DNA of 64,000 nt from Jannaschia seosinensis (lineage in GTDB: Bacteria; Pseudomonadota; Alphaproteobacteria; Rhodobacterales; Rhodobacteraceae). The notes under the pieces are model-generated. The model was not told where the DNA came from. It did not search any database and saw nothing but the letters and a program-made list of their open reading frames with translations. The position numbers and the translations under genes are program-made. Location of the stretch: NCBI RefSeq assembly GCF_001408515.1, contig NZ_CYPR01000253.1:1-64000 (forward strand), written 5' to 3'. The number at the start of each line of letters is the position of its first letter. The stretch's first letter is position 1. This document shows positions 7,572 to 16,310 of the stretch, in pieces.

Positions 7572-9407
7572 ATGAGCGGAGGAGATCACGTGGGCGAGAG
7601 CGGTCGTGACGGAGATGACACGGGTGGCGTGGACGGGGCCGAGGCGCTGGCGCGGCTGAACGCGAACCTCGCGAAGATGGACGAGCTGACGAAGCGGCTG
7701 GTGGCGGCGCTGGCGGCGCGGCGCGCGTCCGATCCGGGCCTGCAGGGGCCGGGGCCGGAGCTTTATGCCAAGGCGATGGCCGCCTATTGGGTCGAGATGG
7801 CGAACAATCCCGGTAAGCTGATCGAGCGTCAGGTCAGCTACTGGGGCCATGCCGTGCGCCACGCGATGGAGGCGCAGCAGGCGCTCGCAACCGGGCGGCC
7901 GGCGCCGCGGGGCGAGGGGACGCAGGATGACAAACGGTTCTCCAATCCGCTCTGGGACGAGCATCCGTATTACAACTTCCTCAAGCAGCAATATCAGATC
8001 AGCGCCGCCGCGATTCGCGAGCAGGTGCAGGATCTCGACGGGCTGAATGAAGATGATCGCAAACGTGTCGCGTTTTTCAGCCAGCAGATCGTGGATCTGT
8101 TCAGTCCCACCAACTTCCTCGCCACAAATCCCGAGGCGATGCAGAAGGCGGTGGAGACGGAGGGCGAAAGCCTTGTGCGGGGGCTGGAGAACCTCGTTCG
8201 CGACATCGAGGCGAATCACGGCGACTGGCTGGTGACTCTGGCCGATCCCGACGCGTTCCAGGTGGGCGGCAACATCGCCACTACGCCGGGAAGCGTCGTC
8301 TACCGCAATCGGATGTTCGAACTGATCCAATATGCACCGACCACCGAAAAGGTGCGGCAGGTTCCGATCGTGCTGTTTCCGCCTTGGATCAACAAGTTCT
8401 ACATCCTCGACCTCAAGCCGCAGAACAGCCTCGTGAAGTGGATCGTCGACCAGGGATACACCCTCTTCGTCGTCTCTTGGGTGAACCCGGATGCCTCCTA
8501 CGCGGATGTCACGCTGGGCGACTACGTGGAGCACGGTTTCATCGAGGCGATGCGCGTGGCCAAGGAGATCACCGGACAGAAGCAGGTCAACACCATCGGC
8601 TACTGCATCGCCGGGACGACCCTGTCGGCAACGCTCGCGCTGTTGAGCCGGCGGGGCGACGACACGGTGCGTTCGGCCACGTTCTTCACGATGCTCGCGG
8701 ATTTTTCGGATCCGGGCGAGATGGGCGTCTTTCTTGACGAGGACTTCGTGAGCGGGATTGAGCGGGAAGCGGCCGTGAAGGGCTATCTCGACAAGTTCTT
8801 CATGGGGCGGACCTTCACCTATCTGCGCTCCCGCGATCTGGTCTACGGGCCCGCGATCAAATCCTACATGCTGGGCGAGGCGCCGCCGGCGTTCGATCTG
8901 CTCTACTGGAACGGCGACGGGACCAACCTGCCGGGCCCGATGGTGACGGAATATCTGCGGCGGCTCTGCATTGAGAACCGGTTGGCGGAAGGCGGCTTCG
9001 ACCTGTTGGGGGAGGAGGGGCTGACGCTGGACGACGTCAAGGTGCCGCTGACCTCCATCGCCTGCGAGACCGATCATATCGCGAACTGGCCCGGCGCGTG
9101 GCGCAGCGTGGCGCGGATGGGCAGCAAGGAGAAGACGTTCATCCTGTCGCAATCGGGGCATATCGCTGGCATCGTGAATCCGCCGACCAAGAAGAAATAC
9201 GGCCATTATGTGAATGAGTTGGGTCAGGAGAGCCCCGAGGATTGGTTCGCACAGGCCGAGTTTCACGAAGGCTCGTGGTGGGGGCGCTGGGAGGAGTGGC
9301 TGCGGTCCCGATCCGGTCGTCTGGTCAAGGCGCGGGAACCGGACGAGGGCAAATTCCCGGAGATCGAGCCAGCCCCCGGGCATTACGTGCTACCCGCCGC
9401 GGAATAG
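7572..9407 (+). CDS. phaC: Class I poly(3-hydroxyalkanoate) synthase
   Basis: A 611-residue class I PHA synthase that polymerises (R)-3-hydroxyacyl-CoA into granules. The lipase-like box GYCIAG places the catalytic cysteine at about Cys345. The conserved histidine lies in SQSGHIAGI near the C-terminus, and an Asp in CETDHIANWPG completes the triad region. The long N-terminal segment of about 100 residues with PELYAKAMAAYW is typical of class I enzymes. I prefer the ATG at 7572, which follows GGAAGG, over the in-frame ATG at 7551. The gene is divergent from phaZ and upstream of phaP and phaR, the usual Rhodobacteraceae order. A 616-codon frame on the opposite strand is a GC-driven shadow. Confidence 0.96.
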   Translation: MSGGDHVGESGRDGDDTGGVDGAEALARLNANLAKMDELTKRLVAALAARRASDPGLQGPGPELYAKAMAAYWVEMANNPGKLIERQVSYWGHAVRHAMEAQQALATGRPAPRGEGTQDDKRFSNPLWDEHPYYNFLKQQYQISAAAIREQVQDLDGLNEDDRKRVAFFSQQIVDLFSPTNFLATNPEAMQKAVETEGESLVRGLENLVRDIEANHGDWLVTLADPDAFQVGGNIATTPGSVVYRNRMFELIQYAPTTEKVRQVPIVLFPPWINKFYILDLKPQNSLVKWIVDQGYTLFVVSWVNPDASYADVTLGDYVEHGFIEAMRVAKEITGQKQVNTIGYCIAGTTLSATLALLSRRGDDTVRSATFFTMLADFSDPGEMGVFLDEDFVSGIEREAAVKGYLDKFFMGRTFTYLRSRDLVYGPAIKSYMLGEAPPAFDLLYWNGDGTNLPGPMVTEYLRRLCIENRLAEGGFDLLGEEGLTLDDVKVPLTSIACETDHIANWPGAWRSVARMGSKEKTFILSQSGHIAGIVNPPTKKKYGHYVNELGQESPEDWFAQAEFHEGSWWGRWEEWLRSRSGRLVKAREPDEGKFPEIEPAPGHYVLPAAE

Positions 9408-9430
9408 AGATGCCGTAGGGGAAAGTTTTT

Positions 9431-9447
9431 TTGCTGCGCTGCAGCAT
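9431..9447. promoter_or_regulatory. Putative PhaR operator upstream of phaP
   Basis: TTGCTGC-GCT-GCAGCAT contains an exact CTGC-N3-GCAG core at 9434-9444, the pattern reported for PhaR binding in Paracoccus denitrificans. It lies about 105 bases upstream of the phaP start and near the likely promoter. Sites of the same form precede phaR and ppdK. Confidence 0.75.
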
Positions 9448-9551
9448 TGGTCTTGCAATGCCGCGGTGCAGAAAGTATATCCCGGTCATCCGCTGACGAG
9501 GGCCACGCAAGGGCCGCAGCAGCGAACTGAAAAGCCAGCGAGGATCTGAAA

Positions 9552-9998
9552 ATGATGACCAAGACGCCCGATTTCACCAAATACATGACCGACATGATGG
9601 GTTCGTTCCCCGTCGACACCACCGCGATGCAGGACGCGTTCAAGACGCAAGCTGCCTTCGCCGAGAAGATGTCGAAGGTCGCGCTGACCGCCGCCGAGCA
9701 GTCCGCCGAAGTGTCGCACAAGTGGACCCGCGAGACGCTCGCCAAGATGGGGCCGATGGCTTCTGTCAAGGACGAGCCCGCCGACTACGCCAAGTCGATG
9801 ACCGATTTTGCCTCCGCCTCCGCCGAGGTTGCGTCCGAGAACATGGCCGCCTTCGCCGAGATCGCGAAGAAGGTTCAGATGGACACGGTCGAGCTGATGA
9901 TGGCGGCCGGCAAGGAAGCGCAGGAAGATGCGACCAACGCCATGAAGAAGGTCTCCACCGACGCGACGACCGCGACCAAGAAGACCGCCGCGAAGTGA
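9552..9998 (+). CDS. phaP: Phasin (PHB granule-associated protein)
   Basis: A 148-residue phasin of the Phasin_2 type. It coats PHB granules, limiting their coalescence and affecting PHB turnover. It is helical throughout, rich in Ala, Lys, Met and Glu with no cysteines, and ends in an Ala/Lys/Thr-rich tail (TTATKKTAAK) like other roseobacter phasins. The ATG at 9552 follows GAGGA at a spacing of 8; the adjacent ATG at 9555 is an alternative. It is preceded by a PhaR-type operator and followed by a strong intrinsic terminator, so it is probably a single-gene transcript repressed by PhaR until granules form. Confidence 0.93.
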   Translation: MMTKTPDFTKYMTDMMGSFPVDTTAMQDAFKTQAAFAEKMSKVALTAAEQSAEVSHKWTRETLAKMGPMASVKDEPADYAKSMTDFASASAEVASENMAAFAEIAKKVQMDTVELMMAAGKEAQEDATNAMKKVSTDATTATKKTAAK

Positions 9999-10022
9999 GA
10001 CCTTCGAACGGCTGAACGGATC

Positions 10023-10046
10023 GGGCGCCCCTGTGGGCGCCCTTTT
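10023..10046 (+). terminator. Rho-independent terminator of phaP
   Basis: Perfect 8-bp stem GGGCGCCC (10023-10030) paired with 10035-10042, CTGT loop, then four T residues. It lies 25 bases after the phaP stop. Confidence 0.9.
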
Positions 10047-10076
10047 CGTTTGCGCTTTCTCGCCCGAACGTTACCC

Positions 10077-10093
10077 TTGCTGCGGTGCAACAT
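10077..10093. promoter_or_regulatory. Putative PhaR operator upstream of phaR (autoregulation)
   Basis: TTGCTGC-GGT-GCAACAT matches the phaP and ppdK operators with one G-to-A change in the right half. It directly abuts the GGGGAGG ribosome-binding site of phaR, so a bound repressor would sit just upstream of the coding region. Autoregulation of phaR is established in Paracoccus; here it is inferred. Confidence 0.65.
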
Positions 10094-10108
10094 GGGGAGG
10101 ACCGGGCG

Positions 10109-10693
10109 ATGGCGGACGATACGAAACCGCTTCTGATCAAGCGTTACGCAAGCCGCAGGCTCTACAACACCGAGACGAGCGATTACGTCACCCTCGACGA
10201 TATCGCGGGCTTCATCCGCGCAGGCCGCGAGGTCAAGATCGTCGATCTGAAATCCGGCGACGACCTGACGCGCAGCTACCTTCTGCAGATCATCGCGGAG
10301 CATGAAACGAAGGGAGAGTCGGTCTTGCCTCTCGGCGTGCTGACCGACCTCGTGCGCTCCTATACGGGGGCCGCGCAATCGGTCGTTCCGGATTTCCTCG
10401 CCTCCAGCTTCGAGATGCTGCGGTCCGGTCAGTCGCAGATGATCGAGAACATGAACTCGATGAACCCGATGGCTCAGATGCCCGGCTTCAAGGCGATGCG
10501 TGAGCAGCAGGCAGCGTTCTTCAAGGCGATGACGAGCGGGGTCGGCGGCGCCGGACCCGCATGGCCCAGTGGTCCGGCGCCGGAGGAGATGGAGGACGAG
10601 CCCGCTGCGGCCGCGCAATCGCGCGAGGAACTCGATGCGATCCGCAAGCAACTTGCCGAAATGCAGGCGATGCTTGCCAAGATGAATAAGTAG
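10109..10693 (+). CDS. phaR: Polyhydroxyalkanoate synthesis repressor PhaR
   Basis: A 194-residue PHB-sensing DNA-binding repressor. The N-terminal PHA-accumulation DNA-binding domain covers about residues 6-66 (LLIKRYASRRLYNTETSDYV, then VKIVDLKSGDDLTR). It is followed by a PHB_acc segment (LGVLTDLVRSYTG, then FEMLRSGQSQMIENM) and a C-terminal Glu/Gln/Met-rich coiled-coil-like tail. In the Paracoccus system PhaR leaves its operators when it binds nascent PHB, which derepresses phaP and phaR. The start at 10109 follows GGGGAGG; the frame extends upstream to 10085, but that part overlaps the operator. Operators are visible before phaP, phaR and ppdK. Confidence 0.95.
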   Translation: MADDTKPLLIKRYASRRLYNTETSDYVTLDDIAGFIRAGREVKIVDLKSGDDLTRSYLLQIIAEHETKGESVLPLGVLTDLVRSYTGAAQSVVPDFLASSFEMLRSGQSQMIENMNSMNPMAQMPGFKAMREQQAAFFKAMTSGVGGAGPAWPSGPAPEEMEDEPAAAAQSREELDAIRKQLAEMQAMLAKMNK

Positions 10694-10716
10694 GCTCCGT
10701 CAGGGCGGGGCGCTAG

Positions 10717-11922
10717 TCACTCCGCCGGTACATATCGCTGAAGCAAAAGCCGCACATTTCCGGTCGTGCTCCCTTCCTCGATCGTCCGGACGGCGAGAAC
10801 GTAGCTGCCGGCCAGAAGCCGGGAGGCGAGGAAACTGTCGAGGCCGGTCGGACCGTCATCGTTCTCGCCGATCCGCCGGCCGACCCGGTCAAACAGGACG
10901 ATCATCGGATCAACGCCATCGCCGATCGCTTCGGTCACAACCAGCCCGCCTTCAGGCAGATCGAAACGGACCCAGGAGGCGACAATCGAGGTGGAAACGT
11001 CGTGCAGGACCGACGTGTCGAGCGTACCGAGCTCCGTGACCTCGACATCGTCGGACGCCGTCGGGGAAAACTCGGCCTGACCGATCCGGCGCAGGCGAAA
11101 GGCCGTCGGATCAAACTGCTCCACAGTGACGTTGATTGTATTGTCCCCGCCGTCGAGATCCTCGACCGCAACACAATATTCGCCCGCCGCAAGCGGATCG
11201 GATAGGTCGATCCGGCTGTTCAGACCGTCATGATCGTCATTCTCGGCAATTATGGCACCCGCCGAATCGAGCACGCGGATCAGCGGGTCGCCACCGATGC
11301 TGGTCGCGGTAATCGACAGCGGCATCGCCTCATCGAGGTTGAAGCCGTAGGCGGGAGACTCCGCAGCGGTCGCAACTGCCCCAACGCCGTCCAAAGGGTC
11401 GAGCATCGCCATGTTCCCGATAAAGCAAGCTGCATCGGGCGCGCCACCTTGCGAAGGAACGCCATCGTTTACCTCCGCGATGTCCTCCGGCGCCTGTTCC
11501 GTGCGACCGATGAAGACGGAGACGTCGGTGACGCCGCTCTCATAGCTGCGAGCGGCGAGGCAGTAGGCGCCGGGATCGAGCGTCACCTCAAGACGGCTCG
11601 CCAATCCGTTGCCGCCGTCATCGTCGGTGGCGATCTCCGATCCGGCCGCGTCGAAGACCGAGATGTAGGGGTCGCCGGAACGCAACGCCGCCACATCGAC
11701 CCGCAGATCCGTCGTCTGCGAGATGGAGAAGAGGCGCACCAGATGGCCGGCGATCGGCACCTGGCCCTCCATCTCGAACGGACTTCCGGCAACGCTGACA
11801 TCCGAGCCTGCCTCGTCGCCACCGACCCATTCCCCAACGAGGCTGATCCCGCCGCAGATCGGCGCCTGTGCCGATGCGGGCGTGGCGAGCGCGAGCGCGG
11901 CTGCGGTGAGCAGGAATTTCAT
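10717..11922 (-). CDS. Secreted protein with three pre-peptidase C-terminal (PPC)-like repeats
   Basis: A 401-residue exported protein of unknown role. The ATG at 11922 (preceded by GAGAGG) starts a clear Sec signal peptide, MKFLLTAAALALATPASAQA. The frame extends 135 codons further upstream but without protein-like sequence. The mature part contains three related modules, each with an acidic turn and a closing 'AGxYxLA' strand: DDDGGNGLASRLE with DPGAYCLAARSY, ENDDHDGLNSRID with AAGEYCVAVEDL, and ENDDGPTGLDSFL with LAGSYVLAVRTI. These are typical of PPC/CUB-like jelly-roll domains found on exported proteases, but no catalytic domain is present. It could be a binding or adhesion protein. It is convergent with phaR. 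Confidence 0.75.
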   Translation of the reverse strand: MKFLLTAAALALATPASAQAPICGGISLVGEWVGGDEAGSDVSVAGSPFEMEGQVPIAGHLVRLFSISQTTDLRVDVAALRSGDPYISVFDAAGSEIATDDDGGNGLASRLEVTLDPGAYCLAARSYESGVTDVSVFIGRTEQAPEDIAEVNDGVPSQGGAPDAACFIGNMAMLDPLDGVGAVATAAESPAYGFNLDEAMPLSITATSIGGDPLIRVLDSAGAIIAENDDHDGLNSRIDLSDPLAAGEYCVAVEDLDGGDNTINVTVEQFDPTAFRLRRIGQAEFSPTASDDVEVTELGTLDTSVLHDVSTSIVASWVRFDLPEGGLVVTEAIGDGVDPMIVLFDRVGRRIGENDDGPTGLDSFLASRLLAGSYVLAVRTIEEGSTTGNVRLLLQRYVPAE

Positions 11923-12544
11923 GGGGACCTCTCGTGTCGGACCGGAAGACGGTAGGCGGAGGATGCTGTTCGGGCAAGGCAACCGCCCCTTGTGGGTCTG
12001 AGTATCCTTTGCGGTGCGGTCGAAGCGCATCTGTCTTCGCCAAAGGCGATGATGCGGCGGCCGCCCACTAAGCGCGTTGGTTCTCGGAAAAGCATGATGG
12101 AACGCGACGATCTCCAGTGTCCGTGTTCCTGAGGAAAACAACGCCGCGCATCTCCGCCGTCCTGTACGCGTTATGCTGAAGCCAGTGAGTTCCATCAGCG
12201 GACCTGCGCGTTGCCAACAGAACTTTACCGCTGTTCCGCACTTGGCTTTTTGTGAACATATGCGCGGGGTCAGAGCTGCGGTTCGGTGCGCTGTTCTGTT
12301 GTCCAGATCGGCTTCCCACCAGGGCACCGAGGCTCCACCCGCTTGCGACCGTTTGGAGCGGCCTTATCAGGAAGGTGCGCGGTCGCCGAAGGCGCTGGGG
12401 GAGTCGGTTGCTGTCGGTGCTTCCACCTACCTATGCGATGCGAAAGCAGTATGGAAGTTCGTCACTCTGGATTTGCCGAAGCCGAAGGCCATCTCGCCGG
12501 CGGCGCTCGATCCAGTGGCGGCCAAGCAACTTCTGAGGGGACGC
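11923..12544. other. Gene-free stretch upstream of the PPC-repeat protein
   Basis: About 620 bases without a supported gene. Open frames on both strands are GC-type shadows without family features or ribosome-binding sites. The part nearest 11922 presumably carries the promoter of the secreted protein, and 12060-12300 has lower GC than average. I see no RNA gene, repeat or insertion-sequence end here. Confidence 0.5.
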
Positions 12545-12982
12545 TCATCGCTCGATCGGGATCGTGACGGGGCCGTCATTGACCAAATGGATCGCCATGT
12601 CGGCACCAAAGTGTCCGGTCTCGACGGCAATGGCGGTGGCGCGCAGGGCCGTGACGAAGTGTTCGTAGAGCCGCTCGCCAATCTCGGGCGCGGCCGCGGC
12701 GGAGAACCCCGGTCGGTTGCCGCGCGACGTGTCGGCGGCGAGCGTGAACTGGCTCACCACAAGCGCTGCGCCTCCGACATCCAGGAGCGAGCGGTTCATC
12801 CGTCCCTGATCGTCCCGGAAGATGCGCAACTTTACGATGCGGCCGGCCAAGGCCTCGGCGTTTCCCTCCGTGTCCCCCCGCATGGCACAGACGAGGATCA
12901 GCAGGCCCGGCCCGCAGCGCCCAACCACCGCGCCCTCGACTTCCACGCGGGCTTCGGTCACGCGTTGCAGGACCGCCTTCAC
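12545..12982 (-). CDS. dtd: D-aminoacyl-tRNA deacylase
   Basis: A 145-residue Dtd, which hydrolyses D-amino acids (and glycine mischarged on tRNA-Ala) from tRNA. The family motifs are all present: [17 protein letters not shown] (with the active-site threonine) and the C-terminal [10 protein letters not shown], which contains the cis-Gly-Pro element. It starts at GTG 12982, which overlaps the TGA of the upstream PfkB kinase as GTGA, giving translational coupling. The open frame continues upstream into the kinase, but that part is not Dtd-like. The length matches the family. Confidence 0.95.
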   Translation of the reverse strand: MKAVLQRVTEARVEVEGAVVGRCGPGLLILVCAMRGDTEGNAEALAGRIVKLRIFRDDQGRMNRSLLDVGGAALVVSQFTLAADTSRGNRPGFSAAAAPEIGERLYEHFVTALRATAIAVETGHFGADMAIHLVNDGPVTIPIER

Positions 12983-13860
12983 AGCTCGTGCGCCCAAGGC
13001 GGGTTCGCGCCTGCGCGCCCGACCGTGACGGCCGCCGCGGTCACACCCAGTTCCAGCGCCGCGCGAAGGATATCGGGCGCGGGGGCGTCCTTCGTAAGTG
13101 CGCCTGCACGGGACAAGCCAGCCAGAAGTCCCGCATTGAACGTGTCGCCCGCGCCCACCGTGTCGACGACCTCCACCGCTCGGGCCGGGACATGCACCTC
13201 CGCGCTCCGGGTAATGGCACGTACACCCGCCGCCCCCTCTGTCAGGCACAGCATCTTCGCACCCTTCGCGAGCAGATCGTCAGGCTTCAGCCCAAGCCAC
13301 TCCAGATCCTCGTCCGACAGCTTCACGATATCCGCCACCGCAAGCAGCCTGTCGAGCCGGGCGCGGAAAGCGTCCGCGTCGCGGATGAAGCCGGGGCGGA
13401 TATTCGGGTCGATCATCAGCGGCAGGTGCGCGTTCGCAAGCGCCAGCGCGGCATAGGCCTCCGCGCAAGGTTCGACGGCCAGAGAGATGCCGCCCACGAA
13501 CAGCGCCGTGACCCCCTCCATCGACGGCGCGTCTTGCGGCGACAGCATGCGGCCCGCGGTCCCCTCGTCATAGAACGCGTATGTTGCCTGCCCCTCGACC
13601 AGCGTTACGAAGGCCAGCGTCGTCGGCCGGTCCGAGACAGCGGCCCGGCAGGCGACATTGGATGCGGCCAAGCCATCGGACAGCATCTTGCCGAACAGGT
13701 CCGAGGACAGGCCGGTATGCAGCGCGACCGGCGCGCCGAGCCGACCGAGAGCGATGGCGGTGTTGTAGACCGCGCCCCCCGTCGCGGGCAGAAAGGCCGG
13801 CCCCTCGGGCGTGACCCGCGGCAGCATGTCGATCAGGGCCTCGCCCGCGCAAAGGATCAT
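12979..13860 (-). CDS. PfkB-family sugar kinase (fructokinase-like)
   Basis: A 293-residue ribokinase/PfkB-type kinase that phosphorylates a sugar, most likely fructose. The N-terminal GEALIDMLP and [15 protein letters not shown] are the substrate-side PfkB signature. [18 protein letters not shown] near residues 240-258 is the C-terminal signature with the catalytic Asp and anion hole. [10 protein letters not shown] and the fructokinase-like length support fructokinase, but adenosine or ketogluconate kinases share the fold. Its stop overlaps the dtd start, and the two genes form a small operon. Confidence 0.88.
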   Translation of the reverse strand: MILCAGEALIDMLPRVTPEGPAFLPATGGAVYNTAIALGRLGAPVALHTGLSSDLFGKMLSDGLAASNVACRAAVSDRPTTLAFVTLVEGQATYAFYDEGTAGRMLSPQDAPSMEGVTALFVGGISLAVEPCAEAYAALALANAHLPLMIDPNIRPGFIRDADAFRARLDRLLAVADIVKLSDEDLEWLGLKPDDLLAKGAKMLCLTEGAAGVRAITRSAEVHVPARAVEVVDTVGAGDTFNAGLLAGLSRAGALTKDAPAPDILRAALELGVTAAAVTVGRAGANPPWAHEL

Positions 13861-13922
13861 GTCGATCTCCAGCAGTTCGCCTCATGCCGGACTAGCCTCC
13901 GGGCCCCCCAACCCGCAAGCGT

Positions 13923-15053
13923 TCAGCGTCCTGCCGCCGCGACGAACCCGACGATGGCGGCCACGATCAGCGCGGCGAATACCGCGGCGGCGATCTTCCA
14001 CTTCGACCAAGGCCGCTCACCCTGTACGCGCCCCGTCTGGCCGTTGACGACGAAGCGGTAGGATTGTCCCCGGTACCGGTAGGCGGCGATCCAGACGGGC
14101 AGCAGGACATGCTTGAAGGTCACATCCGATATTCGTGTGTCCAGCCGGTGGATCCGCTGCCGGTCGCCCCCGATATTCATGCGCACGTCGCGCGCGATGA
14201 CCGCATCCATCCGCGCCCGCGCCTCGGTCAGCCCGTCTTCCAGCCCGACCTGATACGCCTCGGCCCGAAAGCCCGCGAGGTATTGCGGCGCGTAGGGCGC
14301 GAGCGCGGCCATGTCCCACGGCTCCAGCGCGTCGGTATGCGTCTTGGGCAGCGAGCGGGAGGCAAGGACCGTCACGTCGTCGAAAAAGCGCCGCACGCGC
14401 CCGCGCCGTGGGGACCAACGGATCTTCGGCACCTGAACCGTTTGGCGCTTGCCGTCGCGGACGATGGTGCGGGTTTCGAAATAGGTGTCGCCGCGCTCGC
14501 CGGCATAATCCGTTTCGGTCTTCGCATCGAACGTCCAGAACGGCACGTAAATACCCGTCAGCTTGCGACCCTTCTTGGCATAATCCTGCAGCCCGTTCGG
14601 GGCGAACCACAGACGGCCCAGCCAGTCGTTCATCGCGTCGTGCGCCTGTATCTCCTCGAGCACGAAGGGGACGAGGGCCGCCGGCTTGATGTGACGATTC
14701 ATGCCGGTCCCGGTCACGACCGGCGTGGCGCAGAATGGGCATTCGGCAGCGTGAATGTCGGGATCGAACTCGACCTGTGCGCCGCAATTGGGGCAGTCGA
14801 GGACGCGGGTCTCCTCCTGCTCCGCACCGCGTCCGGCGGCATCGAGGCCCTCCGCAATGGCGATTTCGCGAATGGTGCCGGCGGTCGAGGACAATCGTTC
14901 GGTGTTGCCGCAATGGTCGCAAATCATCCGGTCGTCACCGGGGTCGAAGCGCATGTCGCCGCCACAGGCGTCGCAGGGAAAGCGGTGCTCCTGCGTCTTC
15001 GGAATGCTCTCGGGGCGCTTTGGCTCGGCGCGGCGAATGGTGGGGACCTTCAT
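13923..15053 (-). CDS. Zinc-ribbon protein with C-terminal membrane anchor
   Basis: A 376-residue protein, often labelled 'primosomal protein N'-superfamily' in related genomes but lacking any helicase motif. Two zinc ribbons are visible: CDACGGDMRFDPGDDRMICDH with the following CG (about residues 27-49), and CPNCGA with CPFCATP (about 85-110). The middle is mixed alpha/beta (YVPFWTFDAKTETDY), and a single hydrophobic helix (IAAAVFAALIVAAIVGFVAA) ends the protein, suggesting a tail-anchored topology. It lies downstream of the SPFH-GYF gene, separated by a palindromic repeat. Similar pairs occur beside TelA/SPFH genes in other bacteria. Function unknown. Confidence 0.78.
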   Translation of the reverse strand: MKVPTIRRAEPKRPESIPKTQEHRFPCDACGGDMRFDPGDDRMICDHCGNTERLSSTAGTIREIAIAEGLDAAGRGAEQEETRVLDCPNCGAQVEFDPDIHAAECPFCATPVVTGTGMNRHIKPAALVPFVLEEIQAHDAMNDWLGRLWFAPNGLQDYAKKGRKLTGIYVPFWTFDAKTETDYAGERGDTYFETRTIVRDGKRQTVQVPKIRWSPRRGRVRRFFDDVTVLASRSLPKTHTDALEPWDMAALAPYAPQYLAGFRAEAYQVGLEDGLTEARARMDAVIARDVRMNIGGDRQRIHRLDTRISDVTFKHVLLPVWIAAYRYRGQSYRFVVNGQTGRVQGERPWSKWKIAAAVFAALIVAAIVGFVAAAGR

Positions 15054-15099
15054 GCGAATCTCCGCAGGACATGTGGCGCCGTTATCCGCAAGGATCCGG

Positions 15100-15155
15100 G
15101 CGAGGGGCTAGCCCCTCGCGCTCCCCAAGGTATTTCGGGCCAGAGGACGGCACGT
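15100..15155. repeat. REP-like intergenic palindrome
   Basis: 15100-15119 is a perfect 20-bp palindrome, GCGAGGGGCT/AGCCCCTCGC, followed by CTCCCCAAGGTATTTCGGGCC. This resembles the short intergenic repeat with a GGGGC...GCCCC hairpin and a 'GGTATTT' tail that I recall as common in Rhodobacteraceae genomes. Only one copy is in this window. It separates the SPFH-GYF gene from the zinc-ribbon gene. It lacks a T-run, so it is not a classical terminator. Confidence 0.5.
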
Positions 15156-15163
15156 ACGCATCG

Positions 15164-16267
15164 TCACACGCCCGGCGGCGGCGGCGGCGGCATGACAGTG
15201 AAGAGTTGCGCCAGTTCGGCGACATCCTCCGCCTTTTGCCAGCCGTCCTGGCCTTGCGTCCAGACAAAGGTCTCGCGCTTGATTTCGCCTTCGGCAACCA
15301 TCCGGCCGAGCCGCGCCTTGGAGAACGGACCTCTGGTCTGTCCGCCCTCAGCCACGTGCCAGACATGCTCGACAGGTGGCGGGGGCGGGGCGGCCGCGGC
15401 GGGTCTCTGGCCCCACGGACCGGCCTGCGCCATCGAGTTCGCCATTCCCATGCCCATACCCATGCCGAGACCCGCGCCCATGCCCGAATTCGGCGTCGTG
15501 GCGGCGTTCTGCATCGCCTCGGCCGTCGCGTATTGCTGGTATTTCGACAGATCGCCCAGCACGCCCATGGAGGTGCGCTTGTCCAGCGCCTCCTCCACCG
15601 CAGGCGGCAGCGAGATGTTCTCCACGTAGAGTTCAGGGACCGCGATCCCGTATTCGGCGGTCGTCGCCGTGATCTGCTCCGCCACGATCCGGCCCAGCTC
15701 GTCGGTGTTCGCCGCCATGTCGAGGACGGGGATGCGGCTGCTCGCCAAGGCGCGGGAGGCCGACTGGACGATGATGTTGCGCAGCTGGAACTGGATCTCG
15801 TCCTGCGTGAATTCGCCGTCCGTGCCGACGATCTCGGTCAGGAACAGGCCCGGATCGGCCACCTTGATCGCGTAGGTTCCGAAAGCCCGCAGCCGCACCG
15901 GCCCGAATTCCGGATCGCGCAGCGTGACGGGATTCTTGGTGCCCCATTTGAGGTCGGTGAAGCGGCGCGTGGCGACGAAGTAGATCTCGGATTTGAACGG
16001 CGAGCGGAAGCCATGGTCCCAATGCTGCAGCGTTGTCATGATCGGCATGTTGTTGGTCTCGAGCATATAGAGACCCGGCATGAACACGTCCGCGATCTGG
16101 CCCTCGTGCACGAACACCGCCGCCTGTCCCTCGCGCACCGTCAGCTTGGCACCGTATTTGATCTCGTGTCCGTAACGTTCGAACCGGTTGACCAGGGTGT
16201 CGCGTGTGTCGTCCGTCCATTCGATGACGTCGATGAACTGTCCCTTGAGAAAATCCATGAAGGGCAT
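15164..16267 (-). CDS. SPFH-domain protein with C-terminal GYF_2 domain
   Basis: A 367-residue protein of the bacterial SPFH/'virion core-like' group (YdjI type). The SPFH domain covers about residues 30-230 (GQAAVFVHEGQIADVFMPG, then ALDKRTSMGVLGDLSKYQQY). A Gly/Met-rich linker (GMGAGLGMGMGMGMAN) and a proline run follow. The last 75 residues form a GYF_2 domain (HVAEGGQTRGPFSKARLGRM, then WTQGQDGWQKA), which usually binds proline-rich partners. There is no transmembrane helix, so it probably associates peripherally with the membrane. An ATG nine bases downstream (16258) is an alternative start. It is the fifth gene of the TelA/XpaC run and is followed by the zinc-ribbon protein. Confidence 0.85.
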   Translation of the reverse strand: MPFMDFLKGQFIDVIEWTDDTRDTLVNRFERYGHEIKYGAKLTVREGQAAVFVHEGQIADVFMPGLYMLETNNMPIMTTLQHWDHGFRSPFKSEIYFVATRRFTDLKWGTKNPVTLRDPEFGPVRLRAFGTYAIKVADPGLFLTEIVGTDGEFTQDEIQFQLRNIIVQSASRALASSRIPVLDMAANTDELGRIVAEQITATTAEYGIAVPELYVENISLPPAVEEALDKRTSMGVLGDLSKYQQYATAEAMQNAATTPNSGMGAGLGMGMGMGMANSMAQAGPWGQRPAAAAPPPPPVEHVWHVAEGGQTRGPFSKARLGRMVAEGEIKRETFVWTQGQDGWQKAEDVAELAQLFTVMPPPPPPGV

Positions 16268-16310
16268 TGGCGGTCTCCGGCTCAGCAGGGGGAAGGGGAA
16301 CGGCGACGCA

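Noticed and set aside
7533-9383. 616-codon open frame on the minus strand opposite phaC
   Set aside because: It mirrors phaC, is rich in Arg, His and Pro, and has no family motif; the coding strand is fixed by the synthase motifs.
11923-12327. 135-codon N-terminal extension of the PPC-repeat protein
   Set aside because: A clean signal peptide with a ribosome-binding site begins at 11922, and the upstream residues look random.
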